Shown here in pieces: positions 1-8,991 of a stretch of DNA of 48,065 nt. Positions within the stretch are counted from its first letter, which is position 1. Each line of letters opens with the position of its first letter. The notes under the pieces are model-generated. The model did no database searches. It was not told where the DNA came from and was given only the letters and a program-made list of their open reading frames with translations. Source of the DNA: Candidatus Parcubacteria bacterium (GTDB lineage: Bacteria; Patescibacteriota; Minisyncoccia; Phycocordibacterales; UBA2100); NCBI GenBank assembly GCA_003599175.1, contig QZIY01000023.1, positions 1 through 48,065 of the forward strand, written 5' to 3'. The translations under genes and the position numbers were made by a program.

Positions 1-219
1 GGTCACGGAACTTCGTCTCGACCTCATCGTGCCGGGAGGCACGCTTCGGTCTCCGACTTGTCCCGCGCCTCGAAAATTCCGGCTCTCGACTTGGGCACCA
101 GGGTTATTTGATGGGCTCTAAGAGCCAAGGGGCAGGTTGTCCACATGAACATCCTTGTTGACCTCGCCTTAATATGGAATACACTCACCTCATATTCATA
201 AGTCGCGTGCATTAATTGT

Positions 220-741
220 ATGAGTGAACGTATATATCAAGTTGTTATTGGCGTTCTGGTTCTCGTCGTCCTTGTCGGTGGATGGATGATGATCGCGGGC
301 AAGCGAGCGAAGCCGTCGACCACGATGGCTCCTGTCTCGACGACCGAAGAGAAGGAAGAAGTTTCGGGCGAAGAAAAGTCCGATGCAAAGCCTTCTGAAG
401 CTGCGTCTCCAGCTGCGCCTTCAAAGCCAGCATCCGGCGAAGCAGTCAAAGTCGTTGATCAGACAGCAGGAAAGATGGTCGCTGTTGAATCCGTCACGCT
501 TAAGAATCGTGGATGGGTCGCGATCGAAGATGATAAGGAGTGGATCTTGGGTGCCGCTCGTCTCGAGGCAGGTACACATGAAGATGTCGAAGTCGAACTT
601 CTCCGCGCAACGGTGAAAGGGGGAACCTACAAGGCGATTCTCTTTGTCGATGACGGCGATGGCAAATTCGACATGCACAAGGACACGGTGATTAAAAACT
701 CTGATGGAAGCACCCTCAGCGCTGCATTCATCACTAAATAA
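220..741 (+). CDS. Membrane-anchored hypothetical protein (N-terminal TM, Lys/Glu/Ala-rich linker, DUF7282-like C-terminal domain)
   Basis: ORF 173 aa; N-terminal hydrophobic helix VVIGVLVLVVLVGGWMMI; charged linker; C-terminal 'AVESVTLKNRGWVAIEDDKEWILGAARLEAGTHEDVEVEL...'. Confidence 0.7.
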   Translation: MSERIYQVVIGVLVLVVLVGGWMMIAGKRAKPSTTMAPVSTTEEKEEVSGEEKSDAKPSEAASPAAPSKPASGEAVKVVDQTAGKMVAVESVTLKNRGWVAIEDDKEWILGAARLEAGTHEDVEVELLRATVKGGTYKAILFVDDGDGKFDMHKDTVIKNSDGSTLSAAFITK

Positions 742-749
742 AAAAGCTT

Positions 750-1184
750 ATGTTGAGCAGATCTTTTACCGCTGGCGCGGTAGTAGGTCTCCTCGCTGCG
801 CTTGCCTTCGCCCTTCCGGCGGCGGCAAGCGCCAGCGTTTGGGACTACAGCGGCCCCAGCGTCTTTGACGGCGGATCGTACTGCGTCAATTACGGATATT
901 CCAACTTCGGCGGCTGCGGAGGCGGTTACAGCTATCCGTACATACAGCAGAATTACGGCGGATACGGCAGCTATGGGTATAGCAGCAGCGGCTACAGTAG
1001 CTACGGCTATTCATCCTACGGCTACGATTACTACCCGCAACCGGGCTACTATTATCAGCCGCAGTACTATCAACCCATTGGCTATTACCCACAGCCTGAC
1101 TATTCGTACAGCTACGGCAACTACGGCGGACCGATCGTGATGGTAAACAGTGGTGTGTACTACGGTGACCCGTTTTGGTACTAA
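750..1184 (+). CDS. Secreted Tyr/Gly-rich low-complexity protein
   Basis: ORF 144 aa; signal-peptide-like N-terminus (LLAALAFALPAAASA) then YGYSS/YYPQP-rich repeats. Confidence 0.7.
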   Translation: MLSRSFTAGAVVGLLAALAFALPAAASASVWDYSGPSVFDGGSYCVNYGYSNFGGCGGGYSYPYIQQNYGGYGSYGYSSSGYSSYGYSSYGYDYYPQPGYYYQPQYYQPIGYYPQPDYSYSYGNYGGPIVMVNSGVYYGDPFWY

Positions 1185-1735
1185 GTTTTAGACCCAAAAC
1201 CGATCCCGCGATCTTGTTGCTCTAGCGGCAATTTCTCGACGATGGAATGACAGAGGCCAAAGTCTTTGGCCTCTGTTGTTTTCATAATCTTGGATCGACG
1301 GAGCATACCGGCAACGACCTCTGTGTCGTTGCCCGTTTCGCGCGCGATGATGTAGATCATGTCGTGTAGCTCGCGTTTGAAGACGGCGATCGCTTCCTCG
1401 TGCGCATGGATCGGCGCGGTGGGATCGGTGATCGTATAGCGGCCTTCGTGGAAGAAAAACTGGCATCCCTCGATAATGGTGCGCTTTTGCCCACCTAGAA
1501 AAGCGAGAATCGCCGCCGCATCGACTTCGCCGAATCCGATAGTCTCGACCTCGAAGGGAAGTGCCTTGAGATAGGTATGCAAATTGATACCCGCGCCGAT
1601 ATCGCCGCCGCCTGCGGCGATCAGAAAACGCAGTCGATCAATCGGCTTTGAATACAGCTCGCCGTTGAGCCACCTGATCGCGTCCTGTACCTCGCGTTTG
1701 TCGACATTGCCCGTGAGCGCGTACCAAATTTCCAT
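1181..1735 (-). CDS. ClpP/crotonase-fold serine protease-like protein (catalytic Ser apparently replaced)
   Basis: 184 aa; ClpP-like layout 'FLIAAGGGDIGAGINLHTYLKAL...TIGFGEVDAAAILAFLGGQKR...CQFFFHEG...EAKDFGL'. Confidence 0.7.
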   Translation of the reverse strand: MEIWYALTGNVDKREVQDAIRWLNGELYSKPIDRLRFLIAAGGGDIGAGINLHTYLKALPFEVETIGFGEVDAAAILAFLGGQKRTIIEGCQFFFHEGRYTITDPTAPIHAHEEAIAVFKRELHDMIYIIARETGNDTEVVAGMLRRSKIMKTTEAKDFGLCHSIVEKLPLEQQDRGIGFGSKT

Positions 1736-1802
1736 TCAAATAATTCAGCCATTCGCGAGCTGAATATTTGGTTAAGAAGTTATACACATATGTTCTTCAT
1801 AG

Positions 1803-1822
1803 AGGTGAACTATAGTTCACCT
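1803..1822. promoter_or_regulatory. Putative SOS/LexA operator, 20-bp perfect palindrome AGGTGAACTATAGTTCACCT
   Basis: Perfect palindrome containing GAAC-N4-GTTC, adjacent to a TATACT -10-like box, 12 bp upstream of the lexA-like ATG. Confidence 0.75.
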
Positions 1823-1833
1823 ATACTATCCGT

Positions 1834-2406
1834 ATGTCGCGCGCGCATAGAGATAAGATCATTTCCTTTTATAAGCGGCATCGGAGAATGCCAGGGTACG
1901 TAGAGATCATGGAGCTCACGGGCTTCCGCTCCAAAAATGCGGTTTTTAAGCTCCTGGAGCGCATGGTAGACGACGGACTCATCGCCAAGGACTCACGGGG
2001 CCGTATAAGCCCCAAACAGCTCCATACGGGCGTTCCGCTCCTCGGCCTCGTCGAGGCAGGGTTTCCGTCGGCTGCCGAGGAAGAACTCCTCGATGTGATG
2101 GATTTTGATGAGTACCTCGTGCCCAATAAAGAGTCGACCTACATCCTCAAGGTCAAGGGCGATTCAATGATCGACGCGGGCATTCATCCGGGCGATATGG
2201 TCGTGGTCGAACGGCGGGCGCAGTACAAGCCGGGACAAATCGTGGTTGCCATGGTCGACGGCGAGTACACGATGAAATACCTGCGCCGCGATAGAAAGAC
2301 AGGACAACACTATCTCGAGCCGGGCAATCCAAAATACAAGCCTATCTATCCGCGGGAGAGTTTTCGCGTTGAGGCACTGGTTACTGCCGTTGTGCGCAAA
2401 TATTGA
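1834..2406 (+). CDS. lexA: LexA/UmuD-family (S24) repressor/autoprotease
   Basis: N-terminal winged-helix; Ala-Gly cleavage context 'VEAG'; catalytic 'KGDSM' and 'YTMKYLRR'. Confidence 0.85.
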   Translation: MSRAHRDKIISFYKRHRRMPGYVEIMELTGFRSKNAVFKLLERMVDDGLIAKDSRGRISPKQLHTGVPLLGLVEAGFPSAAEEELLDVMDFDEYLVPNKESTYILKVKGDSMIDAGIHPGDMVVVERRAQYKPGQIVVAMVDGEYTMKYLRRDRKTGQHYLEPGNPKYKPIYPRESFRVEALVTAVVRKY

Positions 2407-2407
2407 T

Positions 2408-3715
2408 ATGACCTGGGGTTACTCGAGATCATTCCCGCGCGCAATTCTTCACGTCGATGGCGATTCTTTTTTTGCGGGCGTGGAAGTGGCCAAAAACCCG
2501 CACTTACGCGGAAAGCCGGTGATTACCGGCAAGGAGCGAGGCATTGTCTCCGCGATGACGCCAGAGGTGAAGAAGGCGGGCGTGAAGCGCGGGATGAAAT
2601 TGCACGAAGCGCAGAAGCTCTGTCCGGATGCGGTCATCTTGCCGTCGGATTATGAGACGTACTCACTCTTTTCGGAGCGCATGTATCGAATAGTGCGGCG
2701 CTACACGCCCGATGTGGAGGAATATTCGATCGATGAGTGTTTCGCCGATCTCACGGGCCTTCGCCGCGCACTCAATATGAGCTATCCGCAGATGGCGGAG
2801 CGGATTCAAGAAGATCTCAATCGCGAGCTCGGGATGACTTTCTCGGTCGGGCTTTCCGCCACCAAGACGCTCGCAAAGATGGGGTCGCGATGGAAGAAGC
2901 CCGCCGGGCTTACGATCATCTCGCTTTCTGATAGCGCAAAATTCCTGAAGCAACTCCCCATCAAAGAAGTGTGGGGCATTGGGCCCAACACGGCCGCCTA
3001 TCTCCAGAAATATGGCATCAGAACAGCGCTCGATTTTGCGGAGAAAGACCAAGTGTGGGTCCGCAAGTTGCTTAGTAAGCCATATCTCGAGATTTGGAAG
3101 GAATTGAATGGAGAAGTGGCGCTCGAACTCGATGCAAAGGGACGAGAATCGTACCAATCGATCAGCAAAACGAAAACCTTTACCCCGCCCTCGACCGATC
3201 CCGCATTTGTCTACTCGCAGCTTTCGAAAAATGTCGAGAATGCGTGCATCAAGGCGCGCAGGTGGAAGCTCGCGACACCTGCGGTATTCTTTTTCCTCAA
3301 AACGCAGGATTTCAAATATCATGGGTACGAGATCAAGCTTCCGCACGCCACGTGCGTACCGCAAGATATTTTGCGGGAAATTGAAAAATATTATCCGCTT
3401 GTATTCAAAAAGGGGACGCAGTATCGCGCGACCGGCATCGTGCTTCTCAAGCTTTCCGATAATACATCGGCGCAGCTCGATCTTTTTGGAGCAGTAGAGG
3501 AGTCGGAGGGATTTAAGCGCGTGTTTGAAAGTGTGGACGCGATTTCAGAGAAATATGGCAAGCATTCGATCTTCCTCGGATCGAGTTTTAGGGCGATGCG
3601 CTTCGGCGCGCACCTTGGTGCACGGGGAGATACACCCTACCGTACGAAGGAGCTTTTCAAGGGCGAAACTTTCCGCCGTCGGCTCAATATCCCGATGATG
3701 GGAGAGGTCAGTTGA
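2408..3715 (+). CDS. umuC: Y-family DNA polymerase (UmuC/DinB-like)
   Basis: 'ILHVDGDSFFAGVEVAKNPHLRGKPVITG', 'EEYSIDECFADLTG', 'SVGLSATKTLAKMGSRWKKPAG', 'VWGIGPNTAAYLQKYGI'; 1 bp after the lexA-like stop. Confidence 0.9.
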   Translation: MTWGYSRSFPRAILHVDGDSFFAGVEVAKNPHLRGKPVITGKERGIVSAMTPEVKKAGVKRGMKLHEAQKLCPDAVILPSDYETYSLFSERMYRIVRRYTPDVEEYSIDECFADLTGLRRALNMSYPQMAERIQEDLNRELGMTFSVGLSATKTLAKMGSRWKKPAGLTIISLSDSAKFLKQLPIKEVWGIGPNTAAYLQKYGIRTALDFAEKDQVWVRKLLSKPYLEIWKELNGEVALELDAKGRESYQSISKTKTFTPPSTDPAFVYSQLSKNVENACIKARRWKLATPAVFFFLKTQDFKYHGYEIKLPHATCVPQDILREIEKYYPLVFKKGTQYRATGIVLLKLSDNTSAQLDLFGAVEESEGFKRVFESVDAISEKYGKHSIFLGSSFRAMRFGAHLGARGDTPYRTKELFKGETFRRRLNIPMMGEVS

Positions 3716-4715
3716 TCTCGATATCGATGTGGCGGATGGAAGGGAAGGTGGCGCGGATGTTTTTCTCGATCTCGTCGATCTTGCGGCCCATGAGGCGCGG
3801 TACGCGATCAGCATATTCGGCGGCGAAACGCTTGAAGAGTTCGAAATCGTTTTTTACCTCGTCGTACTGATCACGCATCGCGGTACCGCCATATGCCGCT
3901 CGCGCCAGGGAGTCGCCATTAAACTCCACTTCGCAGGTAATTCGGTACGAATTCCATCCCACCGCAGCCGACTTAAGTTCGGTGACGCGCTCGATAGCGG
4001 GATCTGCATTGAGGAATTCGATCACCGCGTCCTGCATTTCTTGAGGCATTGAGCGTCCAACGAGATACCCACGATTTCTGATAATAAGGACGATCGCGCT
4101 TCCACCAAGTAACGCAGCGATCACGAGTGAGCCGAGAGCGTCCCAGACCGTGTTGTTCGTAATATACGCGAGCACAATCGCTACAATCGCGACGGCAACG
4201 CCCAAGATGGCTACTAAATCTTCGAGAAGTACAGCGAGCGTGGTTGAGTCAGCCGCTTTCAATTGTTCTCTGACGGACAAGCCAGCGAACTGCCATCGAA
4301 TCTCACGCACGGCAATATAAAATGTGTAGCATTCAGCGATGCTGGCGAACACCAACACCGCGACGACAATCCAGTTGAACTCAATGGGCTCCGGGTGGAT
4401 AAATGACATGAAACCGTGATAGGCGGTAAAGCCAGCACCTAAAAAGAAAATACCGCATGCTGAAATGAGCGCCCAGAAAAAGCGCTCGTTACCGTAACCG
4501 TACTCGAATTTGTCATCAGCCTTTTTGAGAGAGCGCCGCAAGCCAATGAGAAGCAGCACTTGGTTCAGGGTGTCGGCAGTGCTGTGGATCGCTTCGGAGA
4601 GTAAAACGCTTGAGCCGGACACAGCGGCAGCAATAAATTTGGCGATTGTTACGAGCGTGTTGCCCACGATCGCGGTTGCTACCGGAAGGAATCCGGAGGT
4701 GTTCTGAAGACTCAT
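3708..4715 (-). CDS. Cation diffusion facilitator (CDF) transporter
   Basis: 'AIVGNTLVTIAKFIAAAVSGSSVLLSEAIHSTADTLNQVLLLIGLRRS'; multiple TMs; start placed at MSLQNTSG. Confidence 0.85.
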   Translation of the reverse strand: MSLQNTSGFLPVATAIVGNTLVTIAKFIAAAVSGSSVLLSEAIHSTADTLNQVLLLIGLRRSLKKADDKFEYGYGNERFFWALISACGIFFLGAGFTAYHGFMSFIHPEPIEFNWIVVAVLVFASIAECYTFYIAVREIRWQFAGLSVREQLKAADSTTLAVLLEDLVAILGVAVAIVAIVLAYITNNTVWDALGSLVIAALLGGSAIVLIIRNRGYLVGRSMPQEMQDAVIEFLNADPAIERVTELKSAAVGWNSYRITCEVEFNGDSLARAAYGGTAMRDQYDEVKNDFELFKRFAAEYADRVPRLMGRKIDEIEKNIRATFPSIRHIDIEIN

Positions 4716-4998
4716 AGGGACAGTATACAAAAATGGTTGCGCCGCGCTGGCCGGCAACAATGAATGCTGTTCCGGTCGGAGGCATTGTGCAGTGTTCTTT
4801 TGCTTGCCGAAGCCTTTTTCGCATATCCATGAAAAAAGTCAAAGCGTCCGCTTTTGTCGGGATACAGTAGGCCCGAAATCGCCCACCTGGAAGGCCTCGG
4901 CATCGGTACGCGTGACCTTCATGTACGAAGCATCGCGGGTCAGCATGAATGATGAATGAATCGCCGTGTAGAAAACGGTGATGCAGCGCCTCAGATCG

Positions 4999-7884
4999 TT
5001 AGCGCTGCCTGCGGCGTGATCTGCAGGCCACTATGAGCGCGTACCCAATCAAAAAGATGATACCCAAGAGTGTCAGCGTGCGGCTTACGGCTTGTTCCGA
5101 GCCTGCTGCGGCCGCCGCCTGCGTCTTGGAGTCTGTGATCGGCTTCCCGTTCACGCGAATGTTGTTCCACTGGATATTTTGGAATTTGTCCGCATTGGGA
5201 AGCACGACGCATCTGCCTGCGGGCTTGCCTGCGGAATCTTTGACAGCGCGAATGACCGGCAGATCGGTCGCGGCGAGGACCGCATAGTCAAACGTGCCAC
5301 TTCCGGTGATGTTGTTGAAAAAAATGTCCTTGAGCTTCACGACGCCTGTCGTGGGACCCGTCGCGCCGCCCGTCAGGTTGAATACCGCGCGCGCTTTGCC
5401 GTTGAAGGTAACATCTGAGATGGAAATGTTGGACCCCGATTCTCCGCGGACGAGCGCTCCTATCTTGGGATAAGATGAGTCATTGTCGATCGTTACATTG
5501 CGTACGGTTATATTGCGCGGCGCGGAGAGGTAGAAAATGCCGGAGGAAAGCGGCCCGTAGTATTCGGAAAGATCATAGAGCTTGGCAATGGCGATCTGAT
5601 CGTAGCACCACACACGAGCGGTCGTAGTGGGCGAGATGTAGGAGAAAGCATCAATACCACGATTCTTGACACGCGCGCGATTCAGGGCGCCGCTGTTGGT
5701 GATGCGTGCACCGTCAACGTCGACTGATTGCCGGTCTGGTTCGGAAGACGCGTCTGCCTTGGTGTTCGAGAATACAAACGGAACTTCGACATCGTCCATC
5801 ACCACGTCGCGGACGATCATACTCGATTGCATCATGTTCGGATCGGCAATAATGTAATGATGATTGGCTTCTATCGAATTTGACGAAATGCCAAATGTGC
5901 TATGCCGCACCGTCAGTCCTTCGATCCTGAGGGCCTCGCACCCCTGCTCGCATTGCACGCCGCGCCCGCCCTGAGTTACCGTATCGAAGACTAGGTTCTT
6001 GATCTCACCGCCGGTGATCTTGTTGTTGCGGGCACCGCGTCCGAAACTGATGCCGTTTTCACCCGGGATATTGCGTCCATCGATGCGCGGATTGTCGTAC
6101 CATACGTTCTCCACCATGATTGGCGCGACGGTCGGCGTGACGTAGAGATTATAGGGGTTCATATTGCCGAATATCGTGCCGTTGTCGCTGTTGCCGGTCA
6201 TGGCAATGTATGAGAAGTTACCGCTGCTGTCTGCGATCCAGCGCAGATGTAGACCAGAGGGCACAGAAAGCACCTGATTGACCGCATAGGATCCCGATTG
6301 CTTCGGAAGATCGAGAATGAATTGTTTGCCGCTCTCGACGCTGCGGCGGATCGCAATCTGGATGACGAGCCAGTCGAGCGTGTCGCTCGCGTCTATGCAT
6401 CGGCTTTTTTTGTAAAAGAGGCTGGAAGGACCATTGAGGTCCCGCGTACCGCAGACGCGCAGCGCTCGCGCCCAGCTGGGAGTACTCGGTGCCGTGATGC
6501 TCGCGATCGGCAGTGCGTCGAGCGGCGGCACGAGGTCCCCGATATCGAAATCATCGATGATCGCGCTGCGAAGCGTGTCGGGCGATGTTGTCTTGTAGAA
6601 TGATCCGAGCGTAATGGGGGAACCGCTGCCGCTATATGTGCCAATGAGCGGGGCGATGGCCTGATAGCGATCCTGCGGCATGACGTGCTCGAGAAACTCG
6701 TGAATGGTCATCTCGGGCGGCCATGACGTATCTATGACGATCGTCATGCGCGCGGTCGCCTCTCCTCTCGGCCCTACGCACGTGACGACATATGTGGTGT
6801 CCGTTTGAGGCGCAACATTGGCCGACCCGGAGGTCGAACCGTTGGTTTGGAAATTGTTGCCCGTGCACATGGTAGCATTGCTCGAAGTCCAAATAAGCGT
6901 TGCCGTTTGGCCGGGCACAACTGACGAAGGAGATGCCGATAGACTTGCGGCGGGTGCTTGCGTATCAGGTACTACCGTCACGCGTTTGCTTGCGCGTTTG
7001 GTACCGCCGGTACCCGTGCATGCGATAGAATATGTGGTCGTTTCGACCGGGTAGACCGACATCGCGCCCTGTGTCGCGCGCGCCGTATTGAAATTGGTCC
7101 CGGTGCATCCGGTAGCATTGATCGCATTCCATGAGATCGTCACGTACTGGCCTTCTGTTATAGAAGGCGGAGTGACGTCAAAGGAAACCACAGGAGATCC
7201 ATCATCGGGTACCAGCGACGGTTCTTGCGGCCTTTGTGCGAGCGCACTGGGCGGAGCCGCATACGTGGCTATCGCGTTTCGCGTGCGGGGACCGACGGCA
7301 CCGAAGCCCGTTGTATCGGGGGATCCGTACGAAGCGATGCCCTGCTCTATCTGGAATTGTTGCACGGCACCTTCCGTGAGCGGGCCGAAGAAGCCGGTGG
7401 CTGCCGTTATGGGTAGGAATGAGTTTATGATGAGAAATGCCTGCAGCTGCAACACATCGGTGCCGCTCATGCCGCGCACGAGCGTGCGTGGTCCCGCCGA
7501 GGCAGGAGAAAAATATTGCGGCGTCGGCTGCGGGATGTATGAAGACGGGTCGGGAGGGCAGATCGCGGCAATGGCGGCGCGTGTTCGCGGTCCCACGGCA
7601 CCGTACCCTGATGTCTCCGGCAAACCCGAAGACACAATGCCCTTCTTTGCTTGAAATTGTCGTACCGCTTGCTCCGTAAAATATCCATAGTAGTTACTGA
7701 TGTATGCCTTATCCAAGAGTCCCTGCGCGGCAAGAAAACGATTGAGCTGCATCACATCGGTGCCCTGCGAGCCGCTTTGGAGCGTCCGGTAAAGATACGG
7801 ACATGTCGTTTGCGCATATGCAGAAGGTACGATACCTGCCATCGTGACCAACGCGAGCGCGATGAAGAGAAATTGCTGAAACAC
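4999..7884 (-). CDS. Large secreted protein: two peptidoglycan-binding-like domains, two Ig-like modules, beta-helix-like region, C-terminal TM
   Basis: 961 aa; signal peptide; repeats 'LQSGSQGTDVMQLNRFLAAQGLL...YFTEQAVRQFQAKKGI...GYGAVGPRTRAAI' and 'LVRGMSGTDVLQLQAFLI...FFGPLTEGAVQQFQIEQGI...GFGAVGPRTRNAI'; C-terminal hydrophobic helix plus RSRRRQR. Confidence 0.8.
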   Translation of the reverse strand: MFQQFLFIALALVTMAGIVPSAYAQTTCPYLYRTLQSGSQGTDVMQLNRFLAAQGLLDKAYISNYYGYFTEQAVRQFQAKKGIVSSGLPETSGYGAVGPRTRAAIAAICPPDPSSYIPQPTPQYFSPASAGPRTLVRGMSGTDVLQLQAFLIINSFLPITAATGFFGPLTEGAVQQFQIEQGIASYGSPDTTGFGAVGPRTRNAIATYAAPPSALAQRPQEPSLVPDDGSPVVSFDVTPPSITEGQYVTISWNAINATGCTGTNFNTARATQGAMSVYPVETTTYSIACTGTGGTKRASKRVTVVPDTQAPAASLSASPSSVVPGQTATLIWTSSNATMCTGNNFQTNGSTSGSANVAPQTDTTYVVTCVGPRGEATARMTIVIDTSWPPEMTIHEFLEHVMPQDRYQAIAPLIGTYSGSGSPITLGSFYKTTSPDTLRSAIIDDFDIGDLVPPLDALPIASITAPSTPSWARALRVCGTRDLNGPSSLFYKKSRCIDASDTLDWLVIQIAIRRSVESGKQFILDLPKQSGSYAVNQVLSVPSGLHLRWIADSSGNFSYIAMTGNSDNGTIFGNMNPYNLYVTPTVAPIMVENVWYDNPRIDGRNIPGENGISFGRGARNNKITGGEIKNLVFDTVTQGGRGVQCEQGCEALRIEGLTVRHSTFGISSNSIEANHHYIIADPNMMQSSMIVRDVVMDDVEVPFVFSNTKADASSEPDRQSVDVDGARITNSGALNRARVKNRGIDAFSYISPTTTARVWCYDQIAIAKLYDLSEYYGPLSSGIFYLSAPRNITVRNVTIDNDSSYPKIGALVRGESGSNISISDVTFNGKARAVFNLTGGATGPTTGVVKLKDIFFNNITGSGTFDYAVLAATDLPVIRAVKDSAGKPAGRCVVLPNADKFQNIQWNNIRVNGKPITDSKTQAAAAAGSEQAVSRTLTLLGIIFLIGYALIVACRSRRRQR

Positions 7885-7964
7885 AAAAAAATGGTACCAC
7901 GAGATACGTCATTTTCGGACGCTTTCAGCCCCATGTGTTGGTATCGCGGGGAGCGGCAGCGGAT

Positions 7965-8906
7965 TCATTTTAGCCGGCAGACGCGATTGAGTTCCGCGGC
8001 GTCCGCGTCGGTCGCCGTCAGCGAAGTGCCTTTGTTGATCTTGTACATGATCGCCGCCGCGTCACCGACGTGATCCATGCCGAGCGCGTGGCCGAACTCG
8101 TGTGCGAGCACGCGGATGAGTTTTGCGTCGCTTGCGAATTCATAGATCGTGATCGTGGCGATGCCGCTTTTGACTTCGTAGAGCCCTTCTTCGAATTCGC
8201 CGCTACGCGCACCGGTCTGGTTGTATTGGTCGACATTGAGATTGAGCTGCACGATGAGTTGATTGAGCCGCGTCGCGAGTGCATTCAAAGTATCGATATC
8301 GCGATTGAGCCGGCTTTCCATGGCGCGGATATCGCGAAGATCGTCCTCAAGTGCCACTTTTTCGGCATTGAGCTTGGCGTATTCCGCAGGTGGCGCGCCG
8401 CCCTCTCTGTTCCACTTTCGTACCTCTGCATTGTATGCGGCTTCGCGCTCTTCGTATGCTGCGACGCTCCTCTCGTACGTCGCTTTGTCTTGCTCGACCT
8501 CAATCGAAAGATCATCGTATTTTGCGCGGAGTGAATCATAGGTCGCCTTACTCTCATCAATCCGTATGCCGAGTGAGGAGAGTTTGTCCGTTGCTTGCTG
8601 ACGCTCATCATAGACGAGCGCGACACTCACTTCGCCGCCCTCCGGCTTGTACTCGAAAAGATCTTTGCCGCTCGGTTCTTCCCAAATCTCTTCTGCTTGC
8701 TTCAGGTTGGACAGTACGGTGCTCGTGGAAATATCGAAGCGTGGGTCCACCGCAATCAAGGAGTACGTGCGAGGCGAGGAGCATGGCGCGACGGTATCTT
8801 GTGCCAAGCGCATCAAATGCCGTACTTGAGCGGGGTGCGTATAGGCCAAGTACGCTCCGCCGCCGATGACGGCGCTAAGTATGATCACATCAAGCAATCT
8901 GCGCAT
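7965..8906 (-). CDS. Matrixin-like zinc metalloprotease with N-terminal TM and coiled coil
   Basis: Zn-binding HEFGHALGMDH, Met-turn-like 'AAIMYKI'; long charged heptad-like region upstream. Confidence 0.85.
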   Translation of the reverse strand: MRRLLDVIILSAVIGGGAYLAYTHPAQVRHLMRLAQDTVAPCSSPRTYSLIAVDPRFDISTSTVLSNLKQAEEIWEEPSGKDLFEYKPEGGEVSVALVYDERQQATDKLSSLGIRIDESKATYDSLRAKYDDLSIEVEQDKATYERSVAAYEEREAAYNAEVRKWNREGGAPPAEYAKLNAEKVALEDDLRDIRAMESRLNRDIDTLNALATRLNQLIVQLNLNVDQYNQTGARSGEFEEGLYEVKSGIATITIYEFASDAKLIRVLAHEFGHALGMDHVGDAAAIMYKINKGTSLTATDADAAELNRVCRLK

Positions 8907-8991
8907 GCCTGATTATACAAAACCGCGCCGCCCTAATCCGTAGGGTGCGCGAATTCATTGCATACTTTTTGAGCGGGTCTATCATGAAGCC

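Noticed and set aside
24-212. 62-aa minus-strand ORF at the window start
   Set aside because: No recognisable motif and next to a window edge; the region also contains a GNRA-like hairpin (CGTGCC-GGGA-GGCACG, 28-43), but I cannot assign it to a known RNA.
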